A DNA stretch of 64,000 nt from Planctomycetota bacterium (lineage in GTDB: Bacteria > Planctomycetota > GCA-002687715 > DRQF01). Shown here piece by piece: positions 46,094 to 54,973 of the stretch. Under the pieces are notes generated by a model that saw only the letters and a list, made by a program, of their open reading frames with translations, made no database searches and was not told the DNA's origin. The stretch is taken from NCBI GenBank assembly GCA_020639295.1, contig JACKGY010000003.1:806001-870000 (forward strand). The letters are read 5' to 3'. The position numbers were made by a program, and so were the translations under genes. Every line of letters begins with the position of its first letter. Position 1 is the first letter of the stretch.

Positions 46094-46143
46094 CGCTTGC
46101 TCCTCGGGCGGACGATTCCCCCGCTGCCCCGCGGGAGCAAGCG
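46094..46143 (-). promoter_or_regulatory. Candidate RNA element: ribosome binding site buried in a 10-bp inverted repeat
   Basis: In the transcript (minus strand) CGCTTGCTCC and GGAGCAAGCG are perfect complements separated by 30 bases. The second arm ends at the base before the start codon and contains the GGAG of the ribosome binding site, so the folded form should block translation. No known riboswitch consensus was recognised. Confidence 0.5.
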
Positions 46144-46296
46144 CCGTGCCGCGATCACCACCCCCCGCCCCGGGGGCCTCGGGCAGGGCCGCAGGGCCGG
46201 ATCGAGCCCGTCCGCGCGGGCGACGAGCCGGAAGCCTGCCAGCTGGCCCGGCCTCGACCTGGGGGATATCACCCAGAACGACGGCCGCGGCCGAAG

Positions 46297-47436
46297 TCAG
46301 CGCCAGCGCGGGTTCTTCGAGGACATGTCGACCGAGTAGCGGACCTCCGGTTCGAGGCTGCCCGGTTGGAGCAGCTCGAGGAGGTAGCGCGCGATCCAGC
46401 GCTCCAGCTTGATCACCACCATCTTCTTCCGGAGCCGGCCCTGCATGTCGCGGTTGAGGATCGTCGGCACGGTGTTGGTGGTGACGATTTCGTCCAGGAG
46501 CGGATCGGCCAGGACCGAGCGCGATTCATGGGACGAGTAGAAGTGGGTGACGCCGAAGACCACGCGGCGGGGCTTGCCGGCGCGCAGCCGACGGCAGCAT
46601 TCCATGATGGTCGAACCGGTCCGGACCATGTCGTCGACGATGAGCACGTCGCGACCGGCGATGTCCTCGAAGCGGGCCTCGGAGAGCTTGGCCAGGGTCG
46701 ACTGCACCGAGCGCTCGCCGCGCCGCTCCTTGGCGAAGGCCAGCAGCCGTGAACCGGGCAGGCCGAGCCGGTCGCGGATCTCCCGGGCGAAGCCGAGGGC
46801 CCCCTTGTCCGGCGCGCAGATCAACAGCCGCTGGCCCTCGTCGGCGACGTCGACCAGATCGGACCGCAACACGTAGTCGGCGAAGACCTCGGCCGGCGAC
46901 AGGTTGTGGTAGCCCTCGCTGAGCCAGCGGTTGAACTCGTTGCCCACCGAGGCCGAATGGTTGTGGACGGTGACCGCGGCGTCGACGCCGGCATGGCCGA
47001 CGAGCTGGGCGTAGAGCCTGCAGGAGAAGGGCTGCCCGTCGAACTTCTGGTAGTCCCAGGCGTCGCGCTCGAAATCGACCTCGCCCTGGTCCACCCGCGG
47101 ACCACGGTCCTGGGCGCTGTAGAAAAGGTCGGGCTCGACCAGCACGACGCGTTCGGCGCCGTTGTCCTTCGCCGCCCGCGCCACCAGCATCGTCCTCATG
47201 GCGAGGGCGTCGCGCGAGAGGTGGCCCGAGGCGGTCGACACGATGACCACGCTCCGCCCGCGCAAGCCCTGACCCGGTTCGCCGCCCTCCTCGTTGATGA
47301 ACTGGGGACAGAACTCACCGTTGGCGAAGCAGCGCAGCGAGATGAGGTCCGCCACCTCCTCGCGCTGCCCCAGCCAGCGGGCGATGTCGATGGCGAAGGG
47401 GTTGTCGGATTCCGTGTCGACGACGATGGGCGTCAT
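46297..47436 (-). CDS. Divergent ribose-phosphate pyrophosphokinase-like protein
   Basis: The 379-residue product resembles PRPP synthetase, which makes PRPP from ribose-5-phosphate and ATP, but is some 60 residues longer. Counterparts of family motifs are seen: FANGEF near 37, FYSAQDRGPR for the usual GYARQDR, TVHNHS for TVDLHA (His kept), CAPDKGALGFA for SPDxGGVxRA, AKERRGERS for the loop with the catalytic Lys, and VLIVDDMVRTGSTI (PRPP loop). The inserted DFERDAWDYQKFDGQPFSCRL (about 121-141) is not in the classical enzyme. It could be a regulatory or divergent PRPP synthetase; a canonical copy may lie elsewhere. Confidence 0.75.
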   Translation of the reverse strand: MTPIVVDTESDNPFAIDIARWLGQREEVADLISLRCFANGEFCPQFINEEGGEPGQGLRGRSVVIVSTASGHLSRDALAMRTMLVARAAKDNGAERVVLVEPDLFYSAQDRGPRVDQGEVDFERDAWDYQKFDGQPFSCRLYAQLVGHAGVDAAVTVHNHSASVGNEFNRWLSEGYHNLSPAEVFADYVLRSDLVDVADEGQRLLICAPDKGALGFAREIRDRLGLPGSRLLAFAKERRGERSVQSTLAKLSEARFEDIAGRDVLIVDDMVRTGSTIMECCRRLRAGKPRRVVFGVTHFYSSHESRSVLADPLLDEIVTTNTVPTILNRDMQGRLRKKMVVIKLERWIARYLLELLQPGSLEPEVRYSVDMSSKNPRWR

Positions 47437-47559
47437 GTTCGCTCCGCTCCTGCCATCCGGACCCGGCCACCGGGCGTGCCGGGATTCTAACGAGATTGGG
47501 CCCGGGCGCTGGCCGTGGCGGCGCCTTTTCCCCGAGGCCCGCTCCTCCTACCATCGCCC

Positions 47560-48255
47560 ATGCTCGTTCTCTTCGACATCGACGCCACCCTGCTGAAGAC
47601 CCAGCGTGCCGGCCTGCGGGCCATGCAGGAGGCCTTCCTCGAGCTCTGGGGCCGCCCCTGCAGCCTCGAGGGCGTCCATTACGCCGGTCGCCTCGACCCT
47701 TTGATCTTCGCCGAGGTCCTCGAGCTCAACGGCGTCGCGGCGGTGGAGCCGGCCAATGGCGACTTCCGCCGTGCCTATCGGCAAAGCCTGGAGCGGATCC
47801 TCGCCGAGCCGGGGCTGGCCACGCCGCTCGCCGGCGCGCGCGAGCTGGTCGACCTCCTGGCCGACCGCGCCGACCTGATCCTCGGCCTCTGCACCGGCAA
47901 CTACGAGGACACCGGCAGGATCAAGATCCGCGCCGCGGGCCTCGACGAGCGCCACTTTCGCGCCAACGCCTTCGCCGACGAACCGCGCGAGTTCCCGCCC
48001 CATCGCCGCCACCTGCCGCCCATCGCCATGGCCAAGGCGGCCGCGATCCGCGGCCGTAGCCTGGCGGCCCGCGAGGTGGTGGTCATCGGCGACACCCCTG
48101 CCGACGTCGATTGCGCCCGCGCCAACGGTTGCCGTTCGATCGGCGTGGCCACCGGCCTGCACGACCTCGACTGCCTGCGCGCGGCCGGCGCCGATCTGGC
48201 GACGGCGAGCCTCGAGGACGCCGCGGGCATCCTCGACTTCATCCTCGGCCGCTGA
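47560..48255 (+). CDS. HAD-superfamily hydrolase (phosphoglycolate phosphatase-like)
   Basis: The 231-residue product is a HAD phosphatase. The N-terminal DxDxT motif is FDIDATLLKT (Asp6, Asp8), a cap domain follows (about 15-85), motif II is in LGLCTGNYEDT and motif IV is VVVIGDTPADVDCARANG. The size and cap match the Gph/PGP-like subgroup that removes phosphate from small metabolites. Substrate is not clear. The ATG at 47560 directly precedes motif I; the frame is open 15 codons further up. Its stop lies in a hairpin shared with the convergent retropepsin-like gene 5 bases away. Confidence 0.87.
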   Translation: MLVLFDIDATLLKTQRAGLRAMQEAFLELWGRPCSLEGVHYAGRLDPLIFAEVLELNGVAAVEPANGDFRRAYRQSLERILAEPGLATPLAGARELVDLLADRADLILGLCTGNYEDTGRIKIRAAGLDERHFRANAFADEPREFPPHRRHLPPIAMAKAAAIRGRSLAAREVVVIGDTPADVDCARANGCRSIGVATGLHDLDCLRAAGADLATASLEDAAGILDFILGR

Positions 48256-48265
48256 GCTCTCAGCG
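48250..48265. terminator. Hairpin spanning the stop codons of two convergent genes
   Basis: CGCTGAG, loop CT, CTCAGCG: a perfect 7-bp stem that contains the HAD gene stop and the retropepsin-like gene stop. It resembles the hairpin at 4277-4298. Confidence 0.45.
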
Positions 48266-50038
48266 CCGCGACAGCACGAGGCGACCGTTGACCGTGTCGT
48301 TGACCAGGTCGAAGTTCTGCAGGAAGTCCATGCCCAGGAGTCCCTGGCCGGCGCCGCCCGAGAGATCACCCACGACGACGCTCAGCCCCTCGATCCGCAG
48401 GCTGCCGAGCTGGATGCTGCCGGAGGGCGTGTAGGGCAGGACCCGGCTCGAACCGGCCGTGTCGAGGCGGACCTTCGGCGCGCGCTCGGAGGTGTCGAGG
48501 CCGGCCGCCCGGGCGAGGCCCTCCGGCACCATGCTCACGGTGGCGCCGGTGTCGATGATGAAGTCGCCGCTGGCGCGGTCGTTGATCGCGACCTGGACGA
48601 CGATCGAACGCTGGCGCGGATCGTAGTCGACCACCTGCCGACCGGGCCCCTCGATCAGGCGCTCGGCCCGGGCGATCGCCGCCTCGAGTTCGGCCGCGAG
48701 GCCGCCATCGAGATCGAGGGCCGCGCGCCAGGCCGCCGCCGCGGTGGCGTAGTCCCGGCGCCGTTCGGCGAGCTGCGCCTGGAGCAGCCAGAGATCTAGA
48801 TTGGCCCCGAGCCGGGGCAGGATGGCGAAGAGGAGCTCCCGGGCCTCCTCCACCCGGCCGCCGGCGACCAGGGCCTGCGCCTGTTCGAGACGGATGGCGG
48901 CCTCGAGCCCAACCGGGTCGCCGATCAGCTCCGGGGCCAGCCGGGCCGCTTCGGCGTAGGCCTGCACGGCGCCGTCCCAGTCCCTCTCCCCGCGCCGCAG
49001 TTCGCCGAGTTCGGCCCAGAGATCGGCCGCCGCGGGCAGATCCTTCAGGGCCCGGGCCAGGAGACCGGACCGACCGGCCGAGCCGGGGCCCTCGCTCGCC
49101 AGGGCCTCGCGCCAGGCGGCCTCCAGCTCGTCCTCGAATTCGCGCCGGCGGCCCGGATCGAGTTCGAAGACGCGCTGCCAGACCAGGACCGCCTCCAGAG
49201 GTCGATTCTCGGCCCGGGCCAGCCGTGCCTGGGCGATCAGGTCGGCGACGCTGCCGGCGTAGAAGCGGGCGTCCCAGTCCTGCGGCGCCAGGTCGACCGG
49301 CGGGAAGCTCGCGACCTCGATGCCCTCGAGCGGCAGGGCGCTGGCGGCCGGCCCGGCGCCCGGCACCAGGGCTCGGGCCGCTCCGGACTGGTCGAGGAGG
49401 ACGAGCGCCGAACGCGGCAGCTCACCGGGCCGAAAGCGGAGCAGTTCGCAGCGCAGTTCGGGGTCGAAGTCCCGCGCCGCCACCTCGACGCTCCGCCGGC
49501 GACCGTCCCCGGCCAGCGCCATGAGGCTCGTCCCTGGCGTCACCCGCTCCGGCTCCAGCGCGACCGGCCGCGCGCCGAGGTCGACCACGAAGAGCACGAG
49601 ACCGAGGTCGTCCCGGGTCCCCCGCACCAGCTCGACCCGGCGGGTCCGGCCGCCGAGGCTGGCCTCGACGAAGGCGGCACCGCGGAAATCGACCAGCGGA
49701 GCCAGCACGAGCCCAGCCGCCTGATCGACCGCCAGACCCGGGCCCTCCCGCAGGACCCGGCCCTCGCGGTCACCGTAGTGGAGGATCAGGACGTCGGGGT
49801 CGGCGGGGTCGACGGACTCGACCGGATCCCGCCTGGTCGGCCGGGTATTCATGCGCTCGGTCTGGGAAGACGGCGCGCGCCCCGGTCCGGCCCGACCTCC
49901 GCCGGCCGGATCGCCGCCCGCGGAGCCCAGGGTCTCGATGTAGACGGGTTCCGGCCGCGGTGCGGTCGCGCGACCGAGGAGCCAGCCCGTGATCAGGCCG
50001 ACGGTGAGACCCAGGCTGACGAGAAGGAGACCGCGCAT
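48260..50038 (-). CDS. Membrane-anchored retropepsin-like aspartic protease with TPR-like helices
   Basis: The 592-residue product has an N-terminal membrane or signal helix (about 3-22), a Pro/Gly-rich linker, and a beta-rich middle (about 80-255). Helical TPR-like repeats follow (about 265-465, for example AELGELRRGERDWDGAVQAYAEAARLAPEL). A C-terminal retropepsin-like domain closes it: DFIIDTGATVSMVPEGLARAAGL at about 490-512 gives the catalytic DTG, and GLLGMDFLQNFDL at about 565-577 matches the hallmark of bacterial aspartic proteases of the gag-asp type. Such enzymes cut proteins as dimers. The helix suggests a periplasmic location. No obvious substrate is adjacent. Confidence 0.82.
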   Translation of the reverse strand: MRGLLLVSLGLTVGLITGWLLGRATAPRPEPVYIETLGSAGGDPAGGGRAGPGRAPSSQTERMNTRPTRRDPVESVDPADPDVLILHYGDREGRVLREGPGLAVDQAAGLVLAPLVDFRGAAFVEASLGGRTRRVELVRGTRDDLGLVLFVVDLGARPVALEPERVTPGTSLMALAGDGRRRSVEVAARDFDPELRCELLRFRPGELPRSALVLLDQSGAARALVPGAGPAASALPLEGIEVASFPPVDLAPQDWDARFYAGSVADLIAQARLARAENRPLEAVLVWQRVFELDPGRRREFEDELEAAWREALASEGPGSAGRSGLLARALKDLPAAADLWAELGELRRGERDWDGAVQAYAEAARLAPELIGDPVGLEAAIRLEQAQALVAGGRVEEARELLFAILPRLGANLDLWLLQAQLAERRRDYATAAAAWRAALDLDGGLAAELEAAIARAERLIEGPGRQVVDYDPRQRSIVVQVAINDRASGDFIIDTGATVSMVPEGLARAAGLDTSERAPKVRLDTAGSSRVLPYTPSGSIQLGSLRIEGLSVVVGDLSGGAGQGLLGMDFLQNFDLVNDTVNGRLVLSRR

Positions 50039-50172
50039 GAGGCTTTTCTTTGACTCGACTTCCGCTTTCGGCGACGATCCGGCGTCAGTTTAGCACCCGC
50101 TGGTCCCGGCGCAGCCCCCATGAGGGCAGCGCCGACCGTTGCCGCCCCAAAGGAAGTCATACGGACGAGAAC

Positions 50173-51876
50173 ATGAGCCGACGAGCCACCGCCCTGTTCC
50201 TGGTCACGGTCCTGGCCCTTGGCACCACCGCCCTCGCCCAGACCTTGCAGCGCACGGAGTCATCCGCGACCCACCTGATCCTCGGCGGCAATCCGATCGT
50301 CGACGGGGCGCCCGTGGACTCGAACTACTTCCTGGCCAAGAACGAGGTCGACTTCGAGCCGGTCGACATCGACCACGACGGCGACGTCGACGTGCTGGTC
50401 GCGGTGAAGGGGGCCTACACGCCCAACGACCATGGCCGCCCCAACCTGATCCTGATCAACGACGGCACCGGCGTCCTCAGCAATCTGACCGCCACCTACT
50501 CCAACTGGCTGACCCGCTTCGACAACACCCGCGACATCGAGGCGGCCGACGTGGACGGTGACGGCTGGGAGGACGCGATCGCCTACAACGCCTTCGGCGA
50601 GCTGACCGAGATCTATCGCAACCTCGGCAACGACGTCATGGGCAACTGGCAGGGATTCGCGGCCACGCCGATGGCCACCCTGCCCGGCATCGCCGGCACC
50701 TCGAACGGCGCCTGCGAGGGCCGCACGGTCGACTTCGATCTCGACGGCGACCTCGACATCGTACGCGCCAACTACAAGACCTCGGCCTCGGTCACCCAGT
50801 ACGACGATCTCTGGAGCCAGGGTCCGGGCCTCGCGTTCAGCAACGCCAGCTCGCTCCTGCCGGCCAGCTTCTGGCAATCGAGCTTCGGCGCCGTGGTCCA
50901 GACCCGCGACGTCTTCGACGGCGGCATCCTCGACCTGAACGGCGACGGCTACGTCGACATCCTGCTGATCGGTTCCAGCGAGGTGAAGGCGGCCTACACC
51001 GACGGCATGGGCGGCTTCGTCACCGCCCGCGACGACATGCCGGAGAACCTGACCTATGCCGGCGTCGCCGCCGACTTCGACCGCGACGGCCGGGTCGACA
51101 TCTGGCGGACCAATGACGGCACCGACTTCTGGTTGCGCAACACCAGCACCGGAGTCGCCGGCGAGATCAACGAGACCCAGACCGACAACACGAGCTATGC
51201 CGGGCAGGTCGGCGGCAACACCCATGTCTGCGACATGAACGGTGACGGCCTACCGGACGTCTTCGTCAACCACGTCGACGTCGACCTGCCCAACTTCATC
51301 AGCAACCAGCCGCTTTTCCTCTACGTCAACACCGGCAACCTCGCCGGCATGTTCGTGCAGGACACGACCGTCGGCTATCCGCTCAACACCTTCGACACGG
51401 CCACCGCCGACTTCGACGGTGACGGCATCGAGGACGTGCTCACCGCCTCGATCGGCCGGCCGTCGACCCCGCAGAACGCACGCTTCTACCTCTACCTCTC
51501 CGACCCGACCGGCTCGAGCCAGGGTTTCCGGTCGACGATCACCCTCAATCCGGGCAACCCGAACCTCTACGACTTCAACGTCGTCGACATCCCGCTGGGC
51601 TCGACCTCGACCCGCTCGTTGTTCAACCTGTTCTCGCTCGACCTGTCGGGCCCGCTCGGCTCGGGGCCGATCCTCGGCATGGGCGCCGACGTGCTGCCCC
51701 AGTTCAGCTACGGCTTCCCCTTCCACAACATCCTGCCCAACGTGGTCACCACCTTCTACGTGCCGATCGCCCGGGTCCCCGGCATCGCCGGCGTCCGCTA
51801 TTCCTCGGTGATGGTGGACTTCGCCAACGGCAGCTACCAGCAGGGAACGCTCCGGGAACTCCTGCTCGCGCCCTGA
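50173..51876 (+). CDS. Secreted FG-GAP/VCBS repeat protein
   Basis: The 567-residue product has a signal peptide (TALAQT). Seven calcium-binding-type DxDxDG loops with FG-GAP spacing follow: DIDHDGDVDVL, DVDGDGWEDAI, DFDLDGDLDIV, DLNGDGYVDIL, DFDRDGRVDIW, DMNGDGLPDVF and DFDGDGIEDVL, from about residue 66 on. They should form a beta-propeller. About 120 C-terminal residues form a separate beta-rich part (from FRSTITLNPGNPNLYDF). Such proteins often mediate adhesion or ligand binding at the surface. The ATG at 50173 fits the signal peptide; the frame is open from 50050. Confidence 0.85.
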   Translation: MSRRATALFLVTVLALGTTALAQTLQRTESSATHLILGGNPIVDGAPVDSNYFLAKNEVDFEPVDIDHDGDVDVLVAVKGAYTPNDHGRPNLILINDGTGVLSNLTATYSNWLTRFDNTRDIEAADVDGDGWEDAIAYNAFGELTEIYRNLGNDVMGNWQGFAATPMATLPGIAGTSNGACEGRTVDFDLDGDLDIVRANYKTSASVTQYDDLWSQGPGLAFSNASSLLPASFWQSSFGAVVQTRDVFDGGILDLNGDGYVDILLIGSSEVKAAYTDGMGGFVTARDDMPENLTYAGVAADFDRDGRVDIWRTNDGTDFWLRNTSTGVAGEINETQTDNTSYAGQVGGNTHVCDMNGDGLPDVFVNHVDVDLPNFISNQPLFLYVNTGNLAGMFVQDTTVGYPLNTFDTATADFDGDGIEDVLTASIGRPSTPQNARFYLYLSDPTGSSQGFRSTITLNPGNPNLYDFNVVDIPLGSTSTRSLFNLFSLDLSGPLGSGPILGMGADVLPQFSYGFPFHNILPNVVTTFYVPIARVPGIAGVRYSSVMVDFANGSYQQGTLRELLLAP

Positions 51877-51948
51877 TCGGGGCCACGCGACCGGAACGTC
51901 CTCGGCCCGGCGCTCTCACGTCGGGCGGGCCGCGGGACCGGAGCCTGT

Positions 51949-52644
51949 TCAGGCCCGGCCGTTCAACCAGTCGATGACCGGTCCGGTGAGGAAGTCGTAG
52001 ACGCCGCGCACGGCCGATTCGATGACCGCGACCGGATCGGCCGGCTCCTCCTGCAGGGTTAGGATGCCGGCATCCTCCAGGAACAGCGACCGCCGATCGC
52101 CGTTGAAGGACTCGACCCGCACGTTGTGCAGGGTGGCGTCGCCCATGCTCGGGCCGAAGCCGAGCCGGAGTCCGAACAACGCCGGTTCACGGCCGAAGCA
52201 GGCGGCCTCGTCGGCCCGCGGGCCCTGGAACCGATCTTCGAGCCAGGCGCGGCAGTCGTCGACGCCCGGGACGCTGGCGAGACTGCGCACGACGCACTGG
52301 ATGGCGGCGAATCGGGTCACCGGCAACTCCTCGAGGACCAGCGCCGAGGCCGCCTTCGCCTTGTCGATGAAATCCTCGATGCCGATCGCGGGCCACTCCT
52401 CGGTGAGCTGGAAGCGGTCCGGAAGGATGGCGAAGATCGAGTGCGACTGCGCGTTGGGGAAGCTGGCCGGCCCGTGGACGGTCATCATCCGCGCCCCCAT
52501 CGCGCCGGAGTTGAAGTTGCCGTAGGCGAGGCGCGGATCGGCCGAGGTCCGGGCGTAGAGCTGCTTCAGCTGGGCCTGGTCATGGCGCAACGGCGGATGC
52601 ACGCACTCCAGGACGTAGGAAATCGAGCGGGGATCGCTGAGCAT
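51949..52644 (-). CDS. Hypothetical soluble protein
   Basis: The 231-residue product has no signal peptide, membrane helix or recognised motif. Composition is ordinary, so it is probably a real cytoplasmic protein. It starts MLSDPRSISYVLECVHPPL and ends in an amphipathic segment VRGVYDFLTGPVIDWLNG. GAGGAA precedes the ATG at 52644 by six bases; a start at 52671 is possible but less supported. Its stop lies in a 5-bp palindrome (GCCTGTTCAGGC). The FG-GAP gene is convergent to it. Function unknown. Confidence 0.55.
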   Translation of the reverse strand: MLSDPRSISYVLECVHPPLRHDQAQLKQLYARTSADPRLAYGNFNSGAMGARMMTVHGPASFPNAQSHSIFAILPDRFQLTEEWPAIGIEDFIDKAKAASALVLEELPVTRFAAIQCVVRSLASVPGVDDCRAWLEDRFQGPRADEAACFGREPALFGLRLGFGPSMGDATLHNVRVESFNGDRRSLFLEDAGILTLQEEPADPVAVIESAVRGVYDFLTGPVIDWLNGRA

Positions 52645-52794
52645 GGGGATTCCTCGATCAAGCGGGCTCACGGACCAACCGGGATAGCAAGCCGGGCCGT
52701 GACCGACAAACTCCGTCGAGGTCGGACTCGGCGAACCACCTCGTCATGCCCCGGGTCGGCTGCCGCGGTGGCGGTCTCAGACACGGTCTGGCCG

Positions 52795-52850
52795 GAGCAA
52801 CGCGGTCAGCCGACCGAATCGCCGGCCTCGTCCGTGGAGGTGGCGAGCGA
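52795..52850. repeat. 56-bp direct repeat, copy 1
   Basis: It matches 53002-53057 at 54 of 56 positions by eye. Copy 1 lacks the TTAGC extension that follows copy 2, so it is not expected to carry the same -10. Confidence 0.8.
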
Positions 52851-53001
52851 GCGGGGGACCCGCATCGCTCGCCGGATCCCCGAGAGCGAGGCCCGGAGAC
52901 CTCACGAATGGAGGGGCTCCGGGCCGAGCGGCGAGGGCGGCGGGCTCGGTTCGGATGACGAGGCGCGAGCGGCGCAGGCGATGCCGGACATCGTCGAGCC
53001 C

Positions 53002-53057
53002 GAGCAACGCGGTCAGCCGGCCGAAACGCCGGCCTCGTCCGTGGAGGTGGCGAGCGA
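53002..53057. repeat. 56-bp direct repeat, copy 2
   Basis: This copy is 53 bases from the start of the next gene and runs into the block shared with 12934-12969. Confidence 0.8.
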
Positions 53058-53070
53058 TGCGGGTTAGCTT
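53033..53070 (+). promoter_or_regulatory. Repeat-borne putative promoter of the Ig-like protein gene
   Basis: Bases 53033-53068 match 12934-12969 (34 of 36). They run into TAGCTT at 53065-53070, a TANNNT hexamer 39 bases before the start at 53110. The same arrangement occurs 32 bases before the AI-2E gene. The -35 is not evident. Confidence 0.4.
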
Positions 53071-53109
53071 GTTGATCGGGTCGATGTCGGTCGGAGGAGG
53101 TCTTCGTCG

Positions 53110-54939
53110 ATGATGCGAGCTGGACGTTGGGCGATGATGGTGACGGGCTTCGCCCTTCTCCTCAGCCTCATCCTGCTGATCATCATCGAGCCCTGGCGTG
53201 ACGAGGGCCAGCTCCGGGTGCTGACGATCGAGCCGGCCGACCGACCGCTGGCCCGCAACGAGCCGATCCTGGTCCGCTTCGACCGCAGCATCCATCCCCA
53301 GACGCCGGTCGAGGCCCTGGTCTCGGTCCGCGCCGGGGGCCGGCGCCTGGCCACCCGCATCCGCCGCCAGGATGCCAGCCTGGCCATCGAGGCCGAGGGC
53401 TCCCTGGGCTGGCCGGCCGACGCCGAGCTCCGGCTCGAGATCAGCCCTGGTCTGGCCGTTCCCTTCCGAGCCCGCGACCATGCCGTCCTGGGTGCGGCGG
53501 TCGAGCAGTCCTTCGCCGTGGGCCGCGGCTACATCGATCTCGGCGTCGGCCTGCGGCTCGAGCTCGTCGCGCCGCGCAGCCTGGTCGCGCTACCGCGCGG
53601 AACCGTCTTCCGATTCCGTTCCTCGCTCGCCATCGACCCTGATTGTCTCGAAGCCGCGCGGCCACCGGTGACCGTGGTGGTGGACGGCGGCGACCGCGGG
53701 CAGCGCAGCTTCCGGCCCCGACTCGAACTCGGCGCCGACGGCCGCGAGCTGAAGGTGTTCCCATGGCCGGCCGACGGCGACTTCGATCCGGGGCTGCCCC
53801 ATCGCCTGGTGGTCCACAGCGGCCGGCTCCGGAGCCTCACGCAGCGCAGCCTCGAACGGGAGCTGGCGATCGATTTCCGCAGCAGCGCCGACGACTCCTT
53901 CGAGGGCCAGCTCGACATCAGCTTCGCCCTCGACGATCTCGATCCCGAATGCCGGCGCTCCCTCGGCGATCTCGGCGGCTTCGCCCGGCCGGTCCAGACC
54001 TTCTTCAACACGGTCGAACTCGGAGCCAAGGAGGAGCAACGGAGCAAGGACTGGCCCGGCCCCTGCGTCTTCGGTCGGCAGCCGAACCGGGTCCAGATCC
54101 TCGTCCCCGGCGCCTACCTGGGCGAGGCCCCGGGCCTGATCACGGGCTTCTCGTTCTTCGCGATCGTCGATCCGGCCGACCCCGAGACCGTCCTGCACCG
54201 GGACCTGATCCTGCCCCGGGTGGTTTTCAGGCTCGGCGAGGCAGCCAATCCGGGCGGCGGACTCCTGCCCGTGGCCGCCCTCAATTTCGCCGCGCCGGGA
54301 CCTATGGAGACCGTGCTCCAGGGCTCCCGGGAAGGCGAGATCCTCCTGCCGCGACGACTCCGCCGGGGTCCCTACGGCGACTGGATCGATCTCGCCTTCG
54401 AACGCCCCTTTCCCTACCGGGGCGGCGCCAGGGATCTGGTCTTCGAGGTGATCAACGACGGCGGCGCCTATGCCGCGGACGGTCACGACCTGCCCGCGGA
54501 CTGGGACGGACCGCGCTGGACCAGCAGCGGCACCCGGCGGACCAATCCCGGCCAGGAGCTGACCAGCCTGGTCCTGGGCGGCTGGCTGGGCGAGGCGGCG
54601 GGCGGAATCCCCTCGCCGGAAGTTTTCGCGACGAAGTTCCACATCGACCGCTACCAGGAGGTCGTGACCCGATGGTACGAGGTCGAGGCCGAGGCCCCGA
54701 GCTGGTTCCGGGTCCCCGCGGAGGACCAGATCGATGCCGACGGCCGCGAGGGCCGTGACTTCGTCCTGGATTTCGAGGGTCTGGACGCCCAGGGACGGTC
54801 CCTGGGCTGGCGGCGGTTGGAGGAACTGGCCGGTTGCCGTAGGATTCGCGCACGCCTTCGCTTCCTTCCGGACGCGGACTGGCACGACGTCGGGGTCGAG
54901 GTTCGACGCCTGCGGATCAGATTCAGGGACTCCCGCTAG
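53110..54939 (+). CDS. Membrane-anchored protein with a bacterial Ig-like domain
   Basis: The 609-residue product has an N-terminal membrane helix (about 8-26: WAMMVTGFALLLSLILLIII). An SbsA/Big-type Ig-like domain is at about 33-115 (LRVLTIEPADRPLARNEPILVRFDRSI), and further beta-rich domains follow. The C-terminal part, with a WIDLAFERPFPYRGGARDLVFEVIND strand, looks like a carbohydrate-binding-type jelly-roll, but this is only pattern-level. Few cysteines. It probably faces the periplasm or outside. GGAGGAGG lies about ten bases before the ATG. The gene is 34 bases upstream of the PpiC-like gene, so the two may be cotranscribed. Confidence 0.65.
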   Translation: MMRAGRWAMMVTGFALLLSLILLIIIEPWRDEGQLRVLTIEPADRPLARNEPILVRFDRSIHPQTPVEALVSVRAGGRRLATRIRRQDASLAIEAEGSLGWPADAELRLEISPGLAVPFRARDHAVLGAAVEQSFAVGRGYIDLGVGLRLELVAPRSLVALPRGTVFRFRSSLAIDPDCLEAARPPVTVVVDGGDRGQRSFRPRLELGADGRELKVFPWPADGDFDPGLPHRLVVHSGRLRSLTQRSLERELAIDFRSSADDSFEGQLDISFALDDLDPECRRSLGDLGGFARPVQTFFNTVELGAKEEQRSKDWPGPCVFGRQPNRVQILVPGAYLGEAPGLITGFSFFAIVDPADPETVLHRDLILPRVVFRLGEAANPGGGLLPVAALNFAAPGPMETVLQGSREGEILLPRRLRRGPYGDWIDLAFERPFPYRGGARDLVFEVINDGGAYAADGHDLPADWDGPRWTSSGTRRTNPGQELTSLVLGGWLGEAAGGIPSPEVFATKFHIDRYQEVVTRWYEVEAEAPSWFRVPAEDQIDADGREGRDFVLDFEGLDAQGRSLGWRRLEELAGCRRIRARLRFLPDADWHDVGVEVRRLRIRFRDSR

Positions 54940-54973
54940 GGCTCGCGCGTCGGGCTCGATGAGGACGACAGCA

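Larger units (their letters stand above)
52645..53109. other. 465-bp intergenic region with direct repeats
   Basis: No gene is supported. A 56-bp direct repeat (52795-52850 and 53002-53057) with two mismatches lies here, 207 bases apart, and the second copy continues into the promoter-like block shared with 12.9 kb. An open frame on the minus strand covers this region but is compositionally biased and follows the repeats. Confidence 0.65.

Noticed and set aside
46094..46296. Known SAM, SAH or other sulfur riboswitch
   Set aside because: None of the conserved cores I know was recognised; only the simple hairpin at the ribosome binding site remains.
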